A stretch of 34,694 nt of DNA from a virus (IMGVR_UViG_3300043431_000259:1-34694); one strand, 5' to 3'; positions 22,245 to 29,643 are shown, counted from the stretch's first letter. Notes: generated by a model not told the origin, from the sequence alone. Numbers and translations: made by a program.

Positions 22245-22999
22245 TCGACCACCTTCCTTTTCGGGAAAAACGCAGCCTTTTCCTCGGGGGTGACCTTCGG
22301 GCCTGTCGCTGCCGGTGGCTCGTCAGTCCAGAGCCGGTCGAAGAGATACTTCTCGGCGCTCGGGACGAACTTGCCCTCGTCCTTTGTCCACTGATCGCTT
22401 TCGAGTTGCCACGACAGGGCCTCGAAGATCCTCGCGGCATCCCCGTTTTGGACCATCGAAACCCATGCCCGACAGGCGGCGTCACGGCCTGATTTGCGGG
22501 GGTAGATTTTCCAGAAATCAGGGAACTCTCCCCCTGTAGAGGGGCTGGTGGGGGGGGTGGTTGGTGGTGGTAAAGGTGGAGGTGGAGGTGGAGGGTTGAC
22601 TTCCGGTACCCCATCCGGTTGCAACCGAAAGTCAACCGCTGTTGAACCACGGTTGAACCGCTGTTGGCGTTTGGCTTCAGCCGAAAGCCTACCCTTGCGC
22701 GACTGATCGGCGATGAACTCATCGCGCTTTTCGATCTCACGGTCACACCTTGGGTTGTGCCGAAACCCGTCCTTGGAAACCTTGAAAAACTCGTCGGCGA
22801 CAACCGCCACGGCGTCACGCTCGAGCTTGGTCTGGCACCCGACCATCCGCACGAGCGCCGGAAGGTCGGCCGGCAAGGGCTTCCCGGTGGCGTAGTAGCA
22901 GTCCATCAACAGGTTGTAGGCCCCGTGCTGCGTCACGGTCAGGTGTGCCGTGTCGCGCCTGTAATCGCCGGGATACTTGGCGTACCAGTTGTCGCCCAT
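22241..22999 (-). CDS. Replication initiator-like protein (DUF1376)
   Basis: A 252-residue protein with an N-terminal DUF1376 domain (WYAKYPGDYRRDTAHLT, then QHGAYNLLMDCYYATG). A proline-rich linker follows at about 135-160. The C-terminus (FWKIYPRKSGRDAACRAW, EGKFVPSAEKYLFDRLW) is the one found in phage replication organisers. The iteron-like repeats lie inside the gene, as in the lambda O gene. It has no ATPase motif and may recruit the host helicase. Confidence 0.82.
   Translation of the reverse strand: MGDNWYAKYPGDYRRDTAHLTVTQHGAYNLLMDCYYATGKPLPADLPALVRMVGCQTKLERDAVAVVADEFFKVSKDGFRHNPRCDREIEKRDEFIADQSRKGRLSAEAKRQQRFNRGSTAVDFRLQPDGVPEVNPPPPPPPLPPPTTPPTSPSTGGEFPDFWKIYPRKSGRDAACRAWVSMVQNGDAARIFEALSWQLESDQWTKDEGKFVPSAEKYLFDRLWTDEPPAATGPKVTPEEKAAFFPKRKVVE
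22548..22666. other. Candidate replication origin: iterons next to a G-rich tract
   Basis: On the plus strand AACCGCTGTTG occurs at 22634-22644 and 22656-22666, 22 bp apart (two helical turns). CGGTTGCAACCG at 22616-22627 is a perfect palindrome. The half-site AACCG/CGGTT appears five times within about 45 bp. Next to it, 22548-22595 is a run of GG and GGG tracts that could form a G-quadruplex and encodes the proline linker on the other strand. The arrangement resembles the lambda origin inside O. No AT-rich unwinding element was seen. Confidence 0.5.
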
Positions 23000-23007
23000 C
23001 CGAGCCC

Positions 23008-23697
23008 CTACCCCTTCGCCCCAACCGCAATCATCACGTCCGAGTCGCTCTCGGCCGCCCGGATCACCGCCAGCATCGTGGCCATCTTCCGGCAGGTCAC
23101 CAGCAACCCGACCTCAGCGGCCCCCAAGGAGAAGGCGAGGTCGCGCGCGGTGAGCGGGACGAAGGTGCGGCCGGTGGGATTAGGAACATTGGTCATGGCC
23201 CACGATCCGACCTCCTCGTGCTTGCCGTCGAGCCTGAGGCCTGACAGGGGGTCACGTGCGGGCCCCGGCTTGGCGATCACCTTCTCAGCCTTGCTCGCCC
23301 CCGCACTCTTCGCCTTCGCCGCGTCGTGGGCCTTCGTGGCGCTCTGCTGGCCGGCGCGCTTCGCGTTGAACGCCTTGTTCATCGCCGCCTTGTTGCACTT
23401 CTTGCAGTAGGCGCCCGGATGGCTCTTGCTCTGGTAGAGTTTCTCTCCTTCTCCACCGCATTTCTGACACTTCCCGATCTCTGCTGGTTGTCCTGCGGCC
23501 ATCGTCTTTCCCTCCTCGCGCGCCGCCGGTGGCGCTGCTGGTTTCGCGGTCTTCCTCCCCGGCTTCTGGTAATTCCCCGGGCGCCCTGTCTCGTTGCTCA
23601 GATCAACCGGCCCAGAGCACCCCTCGCCGCAAGAGGCAATCCCGGGCGTGCCGGGGCCGTAGCAGTCCACGCGCGGCTCGTAGCGGCAGACGCTCAT
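23008..23697 (-). CDS. Zinc-ribbon protein of unknown function
   Basis: A protein of 229 residues from the ATG at 23697, or 164 from the ATG at 23502, which has a stronger AGGAGGG site. In the long form the first 30 residues contain four cysteines. Near residues 78-100 a zinc-finger type pattern CQKC-x17-CKKC is visible. The middle is Ala/Lys-rich. The C-terminal 90 residues have no recognised motif. Both starts may be used. Confidence 0.68.
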   Translation of the reverse strand: MSVCRYEPRVDCYGPGTPGIASCGEGCSGPVDLSNETGRPGNYQKPGRKTAKPAAPPAAREEGKTMAAGQPAEIGKCQKCGGEGEKLYQSKSHPGAYCKKCNKAAMNKAFNAKRAGQQSATKAHDAAKAKSAGASKAEKVIAKPGPARDPLSGLRLDGKHEEVGSWAMTNVPNPTGRTFVPLTARDLAFSLGAAEVGLLVTCRKMATMLAVIRAAESDSDVMIAVGAKG

Positions 23698-23906
23698 GAG
23701 GCGCACTCTCCACGGCACACAAGCCGTCCCCTCTCCTGCCGCGTCTCCCCCGGCCCCCGCTCGGCCCTGCACCTGCAGCAGATCGCCACCGCAGGCTCGC
23801 GGCGCGCCCCAGGTGCCGCAGGTGCGCTCTGGCGCGCGGGACGGGTCGAGGGGGCGTCCGGGTGCGGACGGGCGGCGCGGTGGCGGCGGTCTCGAGGGGC
23901 GCTCAA
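23694..23906 (-). CDS. Small Cys-rich protein
   Basis: A 70-residue protein joined to both neighbours by ATGA overlaps, which is the main reason for calling it. The end holds a zinc-binding type pattern CCRC-x16-CRGEC. The first half is rich in Arg, Pro and Ala. A small zinc-ribbon regulator or nucleic-acid binder is plausible. Confidence 0.6.
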   Translation of the reverse strand: MSAPRDRRHRAARPHPDAPSTRPARQSAPAAPGARREPAVAICCRCRAERGPGETRQERGRLVCRGECAS

Positions 23907-24133
23907 AACGGAGCCTCCCCTCTCGCCACCTCGTCATAACTCGGCACGCTCTCGCCCTGCCCATCGCGCGGCTTGCTCGCCTTGAGCTCGATCCGCTCCG
24001 ATCCGTTGGCCGAGGTGCGCGGGAAGCCGACGACCTCCTGGCCGTTGAGGGTGCCGGTGTAGTAGGTCTTTCCGCCCTTGCTTTCCTTTTTGAAGAGGAC
24101 GCCGATCTCGTCTGGGGATTTCTCGAAGGCCAT
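23903..24133 (-). CDS. Small OB-fold-like protein, possible ssDNA-binding
   Basis: A 76-residue protein just after RecT. The pattern IGVLFKKESKGGKTYYTGTL, then EVVGFPR, is that of small phage proteins (DUF736-like) with an OB-like beta structure. In this setting it may bind single-stranded DNA with RecT and the YqaJ exonuclease. Function is inferred from layout and neighbours. Confidence 0.65.
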   Translation of the reverse strand: MAFEKSPDEIGVLFKKESKGGKTYYTGTLNGQEVVGFPRTSANGSERIELKASKPRDGQGESVPSYDEVARGEAPF

Positions 24134-24137
24134 GGCG

Positions 24138-25127
24138 CTACTTCGCCTCCTCGGCCTTCACCAGCTCCTTGAGCGACTCCACCAGAGAGCGCAGCGCCGG
24201 AGCCCCCTCGCGCATCGCGGCGTTTGCCTTGTCCTCGCAAGCGCGGGTCGGGCGGCCCAGCTTCTCGCCCAGGGCCACGGCTTCGTCCCACAGGTTGTCG
24301 AGTTCGGGGTCGGGCTCGGGGGTCGGGCTCGCCTTCACCTTGAGTTTGTCGAGCACCTTCTCGACGGCGTTAGGGCCGGGATTGCCGTCCGTGACCTCCT
24401 CGGCGTCGAGGTACTCGGGCTCCGCGTCCAGTTCCATGCGGCTGCTCTGGTCATTGATCGCCGCGGCCTGCATCTGCACCGACATCGGCCCCCAGGTCTG
24501 GAGCGCGTTCTTCACGACCGTCTTGAGGCACATCTCGTCCTCGTGCGTCTTCCATGGGGAGTTGCCCTGCCTGACGCTCTGGCTGTACCGCTGCGCGTGC
24601 GCAAGGCACTTCTCGCGGCTCCAGGCCACCACCTTCTTGAATCCGTTTTGCAGCTCCCACGCGACCACGAAGGCCACCCCGGGCTTGCTGTCGTCGATTT
24701 CCGAAACGTCGAGCACCGGCTCCCCGAACTCATCGAACCCCTTGAGCGCCTCGGCGTTGACGCGGAAAGCGTTGAGGCGGCGGTACTGACCAGAGCGCAG
24801 GGCAAGCTGCACGATCCCTTTCCACCCGATCTGGAACGAGCCGACGCCCTTGTAGGGGACGACGAAGGCGAACCCGAGGTTCTTCTGAATCGGCAGGTCG
24901 AGGGTCGCGGCGACGAAGGCGGCGGCGAGCACCGACTTCGGGTCACAGGCGGCGAGGTACTTCTCGGCGGTCAGGGCGGTCAGGCTCCCGAGGAACGCGG
25001 CGGCCTTGTCGCGCCCCAGAACGTCATCGAACCGCTGACGATACCCGGGCATGGCAACGAGGGACTTCACGGTTTCGCGCTTGGCGACTGCGGTTTCCAT
25101 TTCCTTCACGGCGTCGGTCATGGTCAT
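24138..25127 (-). CDS. recT: RecT-family single-strand annealing protein
   Basis: A 329-residue protein. The RecT core is clear: residues 64-115 read SVLAAAFVAATLDLPIQKN, then GFAFVVPYKG and FQIGWKGIVQLALRSGQYR. With the exonuclease next to it, this is a two-part recombination system (exonuclease trims, RecT anneals). The C-terminus has an acidic low-complexity stretch. The ATG at 25121 has better spacing to GGAGG than the one at 25127. Confidence 0.92.
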   Translation of the reverse strand: MTMTDAVKEMETAVAKRETVKSLVAMPGYRQRFDDVLGRDKAAAFLGSLTALTAEKYLAACDPKSVLAAAFVAATLDLPIQKNLGFAFVVPYKGVGSFQIGWKGIVQLALRSGQYRRLNAFRVNAEALKGFDEFGEPVLDVSEIDDSKPGVAFVVAWELQNGFKKVVAWSREKCLAHAQRYSQSVRQGNSPWKTHEDEMCLKTVVKNALQTWGPMSVQMQAAAINDQSSRMELDAEPEYLDAEEVTDGNPGPNAVEKVLDKLKVKASPTPEPDPELDNLWDEAVALGEKLGRPTRACEDKANAAMREGAPALRSLVESLKELVKAEEAK

Positions 25128-26056
25128 TTCCTCCCGTTTGAGTTCGAGAAAAGGAACCGGCGGCTGCCGGCCTTGGTGGTCGTGTGCGCGTCTGCGATTG
25201 CCTGTCCATCAGCCCCGAGGAGTTCGATCATGTGAGCCCCGGCAGCCTTCCAATCGGTGGCGCGGGTGTCCTTCGCTTTCTTCCAGGTGGCGACGCCCTT
25301 GATCCCCTCGGCGTCACCGATCATCTGCATGAGTTGGCTCTTGAGCGTCTCCATGTCGCCCTCGGCCGCGTCGAGGCGTTGTTTGATCGCGGGATAGAGC
25401 GAGATCAGTTCCAGGGCTTCGGGTGTCGGCTCGAGCAGCGGCTTTCGGTTCTCGGGGAACTGCTGCCGCAACCACGCCCGCGAGGACTCGCTCCCGTCCA
25501 CGGCCGGCGGGCGCTGCGGGATGATGTGGTCACGCCAGAACTTCTCGGCCATCTCGCGCAGGGCTTCGTACAACTCGGAGGAAAACCGAAGCGGGAAGAT
25601 TTCGATGTTCGCCCCGATGGTCGCGGCCAGATCCCACCGCTGCCGCTTCGTCAGACCCATGTACCAAGTGCATTGCACAAGGTGCGGCTCGGGAACCTCG
25701 TCGGTCCCTGGCTCCCCGTACCCTGTTGCGTAGAGCGGAGCCTTTGCCTCGACGCCGCGCTCCCCGCCGACAACCAGGCCGTCAGGAGTGCCGCCGCAGA
25801 TGCCGTCCGTGAACAGCGTGAAGGGTGGCAGCGTCTCGAGTTCGACGCCCTCGCGCTCGGAGTAGACACGCAGGATCTCCGGCTCCAGGGCGCGGCCGCG
25901 GGCCATGTTCCAGTTGTCGGGCTGCTCGGGAATCAGGCCGAGTTTGTCGAGGTACACGTCGAGCGGGCCGCCGTAGGGCGACAAGCCGGCGATCTTGGCG
26001 ATATCGCTCCCGCCGACGAGCATTTTTCTGCGAGCGAGCCATTCGGCGCGGGTCAT
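25124..26056 (-). CDS. YqaJ-family exonuclease (phage recombinase)
   Basis: A protein of 310 residues from the ATG at 26056, which overlaps the upstream stop. YqaJ/lambda-exonuclease motifs are in order: GGSDIAKIAGLSPYGG (15-30), ALEPEILRVY with Glu 60, GGTPDGLV with Asp 92, GVEAKAP with Glu 103 and Lys 105, and a Gln at 128 in HLVQCTWYM. These make the two-metal nuclease site. The enzyme degrades one strand of duplex DNA and hands it to RecT. A helical C-terminal part (about 225-285) follows. Confidence 0.9.
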   Translation of the reverse strand: MTRAEWLARRKMLVGGSDIAKIAGLSPYGGPLDVYLDKLGLIPEQPDNWNMARGRALEPEILRVYSEREGVELETLPPFTLFTDGICGGTPDGLVVGGERGVEAKAPLYATGYGEPGTDEVPEPHLVQCTWYMGLTKRQRWDLAATIGANIEIFPLRFSSELYEALREMAEKFWRDHIIPQRPPAVDGSESSRAWLRQQFPENRKPLLEPTPEALELISLYPAIKQRLDAAEGDMETLKSQLMQMIGDAEGIKGVATWKKAKDTRATDWKAAGAHMIELLGADGQAIADAHTTTKAGSRRFLFSNSNGRK

Positions 26057-26169
26057 GACTTCCCCGCCATCTGCGCCCACACCCACCGCATCACCGGGCA
26101 GCGATTGAGCGTCGGCTGCGGGATGCTCGGCTCAAGGGCGCTCCAGTAGCCGAGGTATCCGTCGTTCAT
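26053..26169 (-). CDS. Very small protein (38 residues) before the exonuclease
   Basis: Its start has a long GGAGGAGGAGGAG site 4 to 8 bases upstream and its stop overlaps the exonuclease start. It has several tryptophans (GYWSAL, RWVWAQM) and is hydrophobic in its second half. No family recognised. Good site and coupling make it likely to be real. Confidence 0.55.
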   Translation of the reverse strand: MNDGYLGYWSALEPSIPQPTLNRCPVMRWVWAQMAGKS

Positions 26170-26228
26170 GGCTGCTCCTCCTCCTCCTCGCGCAGGATGG
26201 CGCGGGATATCTCGTAAACATCATCCAT
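26166..26228 (-). CDS. Possible 20-residue microprotein
   Basis: It starts inside the end of the 88-residue gene and ends in an overlap with the 38-residue gene. The acidic tail EEEEE is encoded by the GAG repeats that form the next ribosome binding site. It may be only a coupling leader rather than a functional protein. Confidence 0.3.
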   Translation of the reverse strand: MDDVYEISRAILREEEEEQP

Positions 26229-26487
26229 CGCGCGGCCCCCTGCCCTCCATCGCCGCGACCTCTTCAACCTCGTCGTGATAGACCAGTGCGTGGTCACAGC
26301 GTTCGTCACCAGGCGGGAACGATCTGCGGTTCACGGGCAGCGGCTCCCGCGTCTTGATCCACGCCTTGTCCCCTCTGGAGCAGACGCGCACCACATGGCC
26401 GACCATCCCGTTCATGTCGGGGAACGATTGATGCGCGACGATACGCAGCGTCTGCCCGTTGAAGAATCTCAGACGGCGTCTGGTCAT
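26221..26487 (-). CDS. Small early protein, unknown function
   Basis: An 88-residue basic protein joined by a four-base overlap to the gene before it. A segment with alternating strands (LRIVAHQSFPDMNGMVGHVV, then KAWIKTREPLP) suggests a small beta-barrel of the KOW or SH3-like type. This is a fold impression only. Confidence 0.6.
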   Translation of the reverse strand: MTRRRLRFFNGQTLRIVAHQSFPDMNGMVGHVVRVCSRGDKAWIKTREPLPVNRRSFPPGDERCDHALVYHDEVEEVAAMEGRGPRDG

Positions 26488-26771
26488 GGCCCCGGCCTCC
26501 TGTTGAGATACGCCAACTCGGCTTCCTTGATCTCGTTCAGCCGCGCGAGGTCTTTGCGGCAGTCCCCAAGCCGCGCATCAACCGCCGCAACCGCCTCGGC
26601 CCGCAACCGCTCGTCGTTGGCACACCGCCACGTATCCAACCCCCAACCGATCAGCACCGAGACAGTCAGCGCCAGAGCGCAGCCGATGGCGGCTCCGGCC
26701 ATTGCGGCCTTGCGCTTGCCGGAGCGGATCGCGCCCTCGGTGGTGATGCGCACGGCGTCGTGGCGGGTCAT
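26484..26771 (-). CDS. Small membrane protein with coiled-coil C-terminus
   Basis: A 95-residue protein. Residues about 22-44 (AAMAGAAIGCALALTV then SVLIGWG) are a single transmembrane segment and the rest is a charged helix likely to face the periplasm or cytoplasm. The layout resembles an inner-membrane spanin or an exclusion protein, but its place is in the early region, far from the lysis genes. Overlaps both neighbours. Confidence 0.6.
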   Translation of the reverse strand: MTRHDAVRITTEGAIRSGKRKAAMAGAAIGCALALTVSVLIGWGLDTWRCANDERLRAEAVAAVDARLGDCRKDLARLNEIKEAELAYLNRRPGP

Positions 26772-27022
26772 GACTCTTCCTCAAGAGCCGCCAGTTCTTC
26801 CCTGAGCGCCTTGATCCGCTTCTTCTTGTCCCGCTCTTCCTCCAGGTCGCTGTTGTCCTCGAAGAACTTCTTGAGGTATTTGAGAACGTCGCTGTCGGAG
26901 TAGGTGTCGCGGCAGGAGTTGAAAACGAGCAGTCCGTCCGGGCACGAGTGATAGCCGTTGTTTGGGTTCTCGGTGGCAACAAATCCGTTCTTGGTTACGG
27001 AGATCAAGATGGACTTGCTCAT
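26768..27022 (-). CDS. Small early protein with coiled-coil end
   Basis: An 84-residue protein whose ATG overlaps the stop of the upstream gene. The first 40 residues look beta-like with two cysteines (HSCPDGLLVFNSC). The second half is a long charged helix (KKFFEDNSDLEEERDKK). No family is recognised. Confidence 0.65.
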   Translation of the reverse strand: MSKSILISVTKNGFVATENPNNGYHSCPDGLLVFNSCRDTYSDSDVLKYLKKFFEDNSDLEEERDKKKRIKALREELAALEEES

Positions 27023-27417
27023 GCCGCCGCCCCTTCCCCGATCCCCGGCAGGGCGGGAGCGTTGGGCGTAGGCTTGGTGGCGGGCTTGGGACTGATCCCG
27101 GCGAGTTCTCGGAGGTTGTCGTGCTCGATTGAGCTGCCGATCTGCATCCTGTTCTCGCGGAACAACGAATAGACGATCGCCGCCAGCTCCTTGCACCGGC
27201 ACACCGCAGCCGGCGCGACGGGGGCGGGCTTGACGATGTTCAGGTTCCTCTTGGCGGTCAAAATGTTCGAGGCCGTCACGCCGAACCCGAGCTGATCCGC
27301 TGCCCGAACCGCGCACTGCTGCGCCGTCGCGTCTGAGCACCAGTCGCGCTCCTTGTCCAGCCACGAGTACAGGGCGGCGATCTTCATGTCCGTGAGGCTG
27401 TTGTTTTTTCGTCCCAT
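27019..27417 (-). CDS. Early protein of unknown function
   Basis: A 132-residue protein from the ATG at 27417, which has an AAGGAT site; an upstream ATG has none. The first 60 residues (KIAALYSWLDKERDW, then GFGVTASNILTAKRNLNI) look like a winged helix. The last 25 are Pro/Ala-rich. Its position between regulators and recombination genes suggests an early control role. Confidence 0.62.
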   Translation of the reverse strand: MGRKNNSLTDMKIAALYSWLDKERDWCSDATAQQCAVRAADQLGFGVTASNILTAKRNLNIVKPAPVAPAAVCRCKELAAIVYSLFRENRMQIGSSIEHDNLRELAGISPKPATKPTPNAPALPGIGEGAAA

Positions 27418-27442
27418 TCGCGTTATCCTTTCGTTTGACGGT

Positions 27443-27703
27443 TCACTTCTTTGGCCTCGCGGGATTCGCACTCTCGCGGGGCCGCTGTTTTTCCGGGACT
27501 GCCGCCGGAGCGTCCACAACACATGGCCGGTTAGCAGTCGGCACCTGGTTGTTTCTCCGTGCGGCGGCTCTTCGGGCGCCCGGAACGCCCGTCAAAATCA
27601 GATCCTCCCCCGGCCACGGCTCGCGCAGGCAGTCGAGGGCGGCATTAACAAGTGGCGTGAATCCAGCGCAGAGCTTAGATTCCCTGCATCCATCCGTGGC
27701 CAC
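27443..27703 (-). CDS. Weak candidate gene in the 27.4-27.7 kb gap
   Basis: An 86-residue frame with GTG start fills most of an otherwise empty 309-bp stretch between two early genes. It has no clear ribosome binding site and no recognised motif. The codon pattern is not strongly protein-like. The stretch may instead be untranslated leader. On the plus strand I see nothing convincing here. Confidence 0.25.
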   Translation of the reverse strand: MATDGCRESKLCAGFTPLVNAALDCLREPWPGEDLILTGVPGARRAAARRNNQVPTANRPCVVDAPAAVPEKQRPRESANPARPKK

Positions 27704-27726
27704 CTTGGGGAGAAGTGTCCATGCGA

Positions 27727-28059
27727 CTACCGCACCGCCGCACTCATCAGCCGCAACGCCTCGGCCAAAGTCGCCCGCCTCTCGGCCCCCGCCGCGCTCT
27801 CGGTGGCCCCCCTGGGCCGATCCGCGACGTACTCGCACAGCGCCTCGGCCAGATCGGCGGCGATGCGCTCGGCGTGCAGGAGCAGGATGTTTTCTTCGGC
27901 GCGCTGGAGTTCGTCGACGGACTCGAGCAGTTCGCGCTGCTCGGCGATGTGCGCTTCGGCCACGGCGAGGAACGTGGCGGTCGGGACTTTGTTGACCAGC
28001 CAGCCGTGATAGGCGTCGGAGAGATCGACGGCGAGGGCGGGGAGGGTTGCGGGGGTCAT
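27727..28059 (-). CDS. Early protein, helical, unknown function
   Basis: A 110-residue, mostly helical, alanine- and glutamate-rich protein whose ATG directly follows the stop of the gene before it. A central helix (EQRELLESVDELQRAEENI) is amphipathic. No family is recognised. Confidence 0.65.
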   Translation of the reverse strand: MTPATLPALAVDLSDAYHGWLVNKVPTATFLAVAEAHIAEQRELLESVDELQRAEENILLLHAERIAADLAEALCEYVADRPRGATESAAGAERRATLAEALRLMSAAVR

Positions 28060-28239
28060 CTAGGCCACCACCGAGCGAGTAATGTCGTTGCCGGCCATGA
28101 AGTCGGCGAAGACCGCGTCGAGCTTCCTGTCGTGGTCCAGCTTGCAGTCCGGGCACATCAGTTCTTCCAGCGCCCATTCAGCGTCGAGGGGAATTTCGCA
28201 TTCGATGCAGCAAGCTACGGGAGGTCCGAGAATGGTCAT
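28060..28239 (-). CDS. Small zinc-ribbon protein
   Basis: A 59-residue protein with an AGGAGG site. It carries two cysteine pairs, CCIEC near residue 10 and CPDC near residue 29, a zinc-ribbon type arrangement. Start follows the upstream stop without gap. Small zinc proteins of this kind are common in phage early regions and often modulate transcription. Confidence 0.68.
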   Translation of the reverse strand: MTILGPPVACCIECEIPLDAEWALEELMCPDCKLDHDRKLDAVFADFMAGNDITRSVVA

Positions 28240-28446
28240 CTACACGCCTCCTTTCATGACCTGGCGATCGAGCGCCTTCAGGTCAAAGAGTTCCGTGTCG
28301 CCGAACTGGAAGCCCTTGACGACACCCTTGTCTTTCCAGCGCTTGAAGGTGCGGGGCGAGACGTTGCCGAGGTAGACGCGGGCCTGACGGGCGCGGACCC
28401 AGCGAAGGGGGACGATTGCGGCGACGGCGGGGAGGGAGGGCATCAT
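28240..28446 (-). CDS. HTH protein, excisionase/AlpA-like
   Basis: A 68-residue protein with a MerR/excisionase-type HTH: ARVYLGNVSPRTFKRWKDKG, then GFQFGDTELFDLKALDRQV. Second gene of the leftward early operon, overlapping the first. Candidate excisionase or early activator. An excisionase would act at the attP about 1.5 kb away. Confidence 0.72.
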   Translation of the reverse strand: MMPSLPAVAAIVPLRWVRARQARVYLGNVSPRTFKRWKDKGVVKGFQFGDTELFDLKALDRQVMKGGV

Positions 28447-28676
28447 GCCACCCGTGCCGGTTCCGGCTTCTGGATGTCACTCAACCCGACGCCCAACACG
28501 GATGCCAGCGCCGACGCCTGCGAAGAAAGCAGGTCGAGCGCCAGCCCTTCCTCGACGCGCCGGATCTGCTCGTGCGAAATACTGACCCCGTGTTCATCCC
28601 ACACGCACGCCGCCGTTGCGCGCAGGGACAAGCCCGCGGCCTCCCTCAGTGCTCTAATTTTCTCCGCGTCAAGCAT
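28443..28676 (-). CDS. XRE-family HTH regulator (Cro-like)
   Basis: A 77-residue protein from the ATG at 28676, chosen because AGGAGG lies 6 bases upstream; an ATG at 28694 lies before that site. Residues 3-62 form an XRE HTH: KIRALREAAGLSLRATAA, then HGVSISHEQIRRVEEG. It is the first gene of the leftward operon, facing the rightward repressor candidate, as Cro faces CI. Confidence 0.78.
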   Translation of the reverse strand: MLDAEKIRALREAAGLSLRATAACVWDEHGVSISHEQIRRVEEGLALDLLSSQASALASVLGVGLSDIQKPEPARVA

Positions 28677-28709
28677 CTCGTTCCTCCTGTTCATCTCGGT
28701 GATGCATGA

Positions 28710-28738
28710 ACCATAATGCCTGCATGACCGATTGTCAA
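28710..28738 (-). promoter_or_regulatory. Leftward early promoter
   Basis: On the minus strand TTGACA (28738-28733) is followed by a 17-bp spacer and TATGGT (28715-28710). A transcript would start near 28703 and lead the Cro-like gene with a leader of about 27 bases. TGCATGA occurs at 28703-28709 and 28721-28727 on the plus strand, near the -10 and inside the spacer, as possible operator half-sites. Confidence 0.75.
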
Positions 28739-28745
28739 TACCCTG

Positions 28746-28773
28746 TTGACGATTTATTTCGATGGGGTAAAGT
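28746..28773 (+). promoter_or_regulatory. Rightward promoter for the lysogeny operon
   Basis: TTGACG (28746-28751), a 16-bp spacer and TAAAGT (28768-28773). A transcript from it would begin about at the ATG at 28781, so translation would be leaderless or nearly so, as for lambda cI from PRM. It is divergent from the leftward promoter; the -35 boxes are back to back, GTCAA (28734-28738) and TTGAC (28746-28750), separated by 7 bp. Confidence 0.65.
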
Positions 28774-28780
28774 GATCGAA

Positions 28781-29125
28781 ATGGACGAGCCGAAGACCGC
28801 CGGGCAGATGCTCGACTACCTCAAGGCGCGCTACGATACGGCTGAATTACAGGCTATTTCTCACGCCGCGCACATCAGCAGGACAACGCTCGACTCATGG
28901 GCGGCCAGGCCCGAGGCGCCCATGCGGAAGATCGGCCGCGACCACTACCGAAGAATCTTTTCAGCCGCGGAGGCGAATCCTCCCCCCGACCTCGCCGCCA
29001 TCGACGCCCGCCTCGCCCGAATCGAGCAACGCCTCGACAGCCTGCTGACTTTGCGGGCCGAACCGGATAGGATCTCCCAAATGGTCAGGTCAAGGGCAAG
29101 GGCGAAGGCTGGAGGTGCGGCATGA
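28781..29125 (+). CDS. Repressor candidate with HTH and coiled coil
   Basis: A 114-residue protein from the ATG at 28781; an upstream ATG at 28706 would lie before the promoter. Residues about 20-45 hold an HTH (LQAISHAAHISRTTLDSWAA). Residues about 73-90 form a coiled coil (AAIDARLARIEQRLDSLL) for oligomer formation. It lacks a LexA/CI peptidase domain, so RecA-driven self-cleavage is not expected. It heads the rightward operon. Confidence 0.72.
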   Translation: MDEPKTAGQMLDYLKARYDTAELQAISHAAHISRTTLDSWAARPEAPMRKIGRDHYRRIFSAAEANPPPDLAAIDARLARIEQRLDSLLTLRAEPDRISQMVRSRARAKAGGAA

Positions 29126-29268
29126 CGCACCAAAAGTTCTCCGAAACAATCGGTATCGCGTCTATGCTTTTCAGCGTCCCGTGCTTCTTTCTCGGGTATT
29201 TCCAGGCGTCTCTCGGCTTGTTCGTTACGGGATCGGCGGCATTCGTTTATTCAAGGGTCGCGTCGTGA
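29122..29268 (+). CDS. Small membrane protein in the lysogeny operon
   Basis: A 48-residue protein with GGAGG 6 bases before its ATG and overlaps with both neighbours (ATGA and GTGA). Residues about 9-43 are hydrophobic and make one or two membrane segments. It is predicted to be made in the lysogen. A role in superinfection exclusion is a reasonable guess from its setting. Confidence 0.65.
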   Translation: MTHQKFSETIGIASMLFSVPCFFLGYFQASLGLFVTGSAAFVYSRVAS

Positions 29269-29642
29269 AACGGGTCGCGGTGGCCACGGTGCTTCTTTTC
29301 CTCCCAGCTGCATCGCTTGCCGGCCAGTACCCGGGCATCAACGGCAGCGCCTGCGCCGAGGGAATCAACTGCATCGCCACGAAGATGGACATGACCGCGG
29401 TGAGCGCCGATTCTCCCGGCGCCTCGGAGGCATCGTATTTCAAGCACGGAAAGCCAAGCGACGAATCGGCCAAGGAGTGGATCGACATCATGCTCAAGAC
29501 GAAGTGCGATCTGGATGGCACTACGGCCTGGTTTGAAACGAGCGTCCCGGGCCGGCTGGCAAGAGGGGCCAAGTGCCGCGACGGCTCCCAAGTTGTTGTT
29601 GCGGTCGGCGACGGGTTCGTGATCTTCAGTCCCGTGAAGTAG
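29265..29642 (+). CDS. Sec-exported four-cysteine protein in the lysogeny operon
   Basis: A 125-residue protein from the GTG at 29265, which has AAGGG upstream and overlaps the previous stop. Residues 1-19 are a signal peptide ending SLA. The mature part has four cysteines (ACAEGINC, TKC, AKC) suited to two disulphide bonds in the periplasm or outside. Position in a lysogeny operon suggests a lysogenic conversion or exclusion factor. No family recognised. Confidence 0.72.
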   Translation: MKRVAVATVLLFLPAASLAGQYPGINGSACAEGINCIATKMDMTAVSADSPGASEASYFKHGKPSDESAKEWIDIMLKTKCDLDGTTAWFETSVPGRLARGAKCRDGSQVVVAVGDGFVIFSPVK

Positions 29643-29643
29643 A

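Noticed and set aside
22548-22595. G-rich tract as an independent regulatory G-quadruplex
   Set aside because: It encodes a proline-rich linker, which by itself explains the composition; kept only as part of the origin suggestion.
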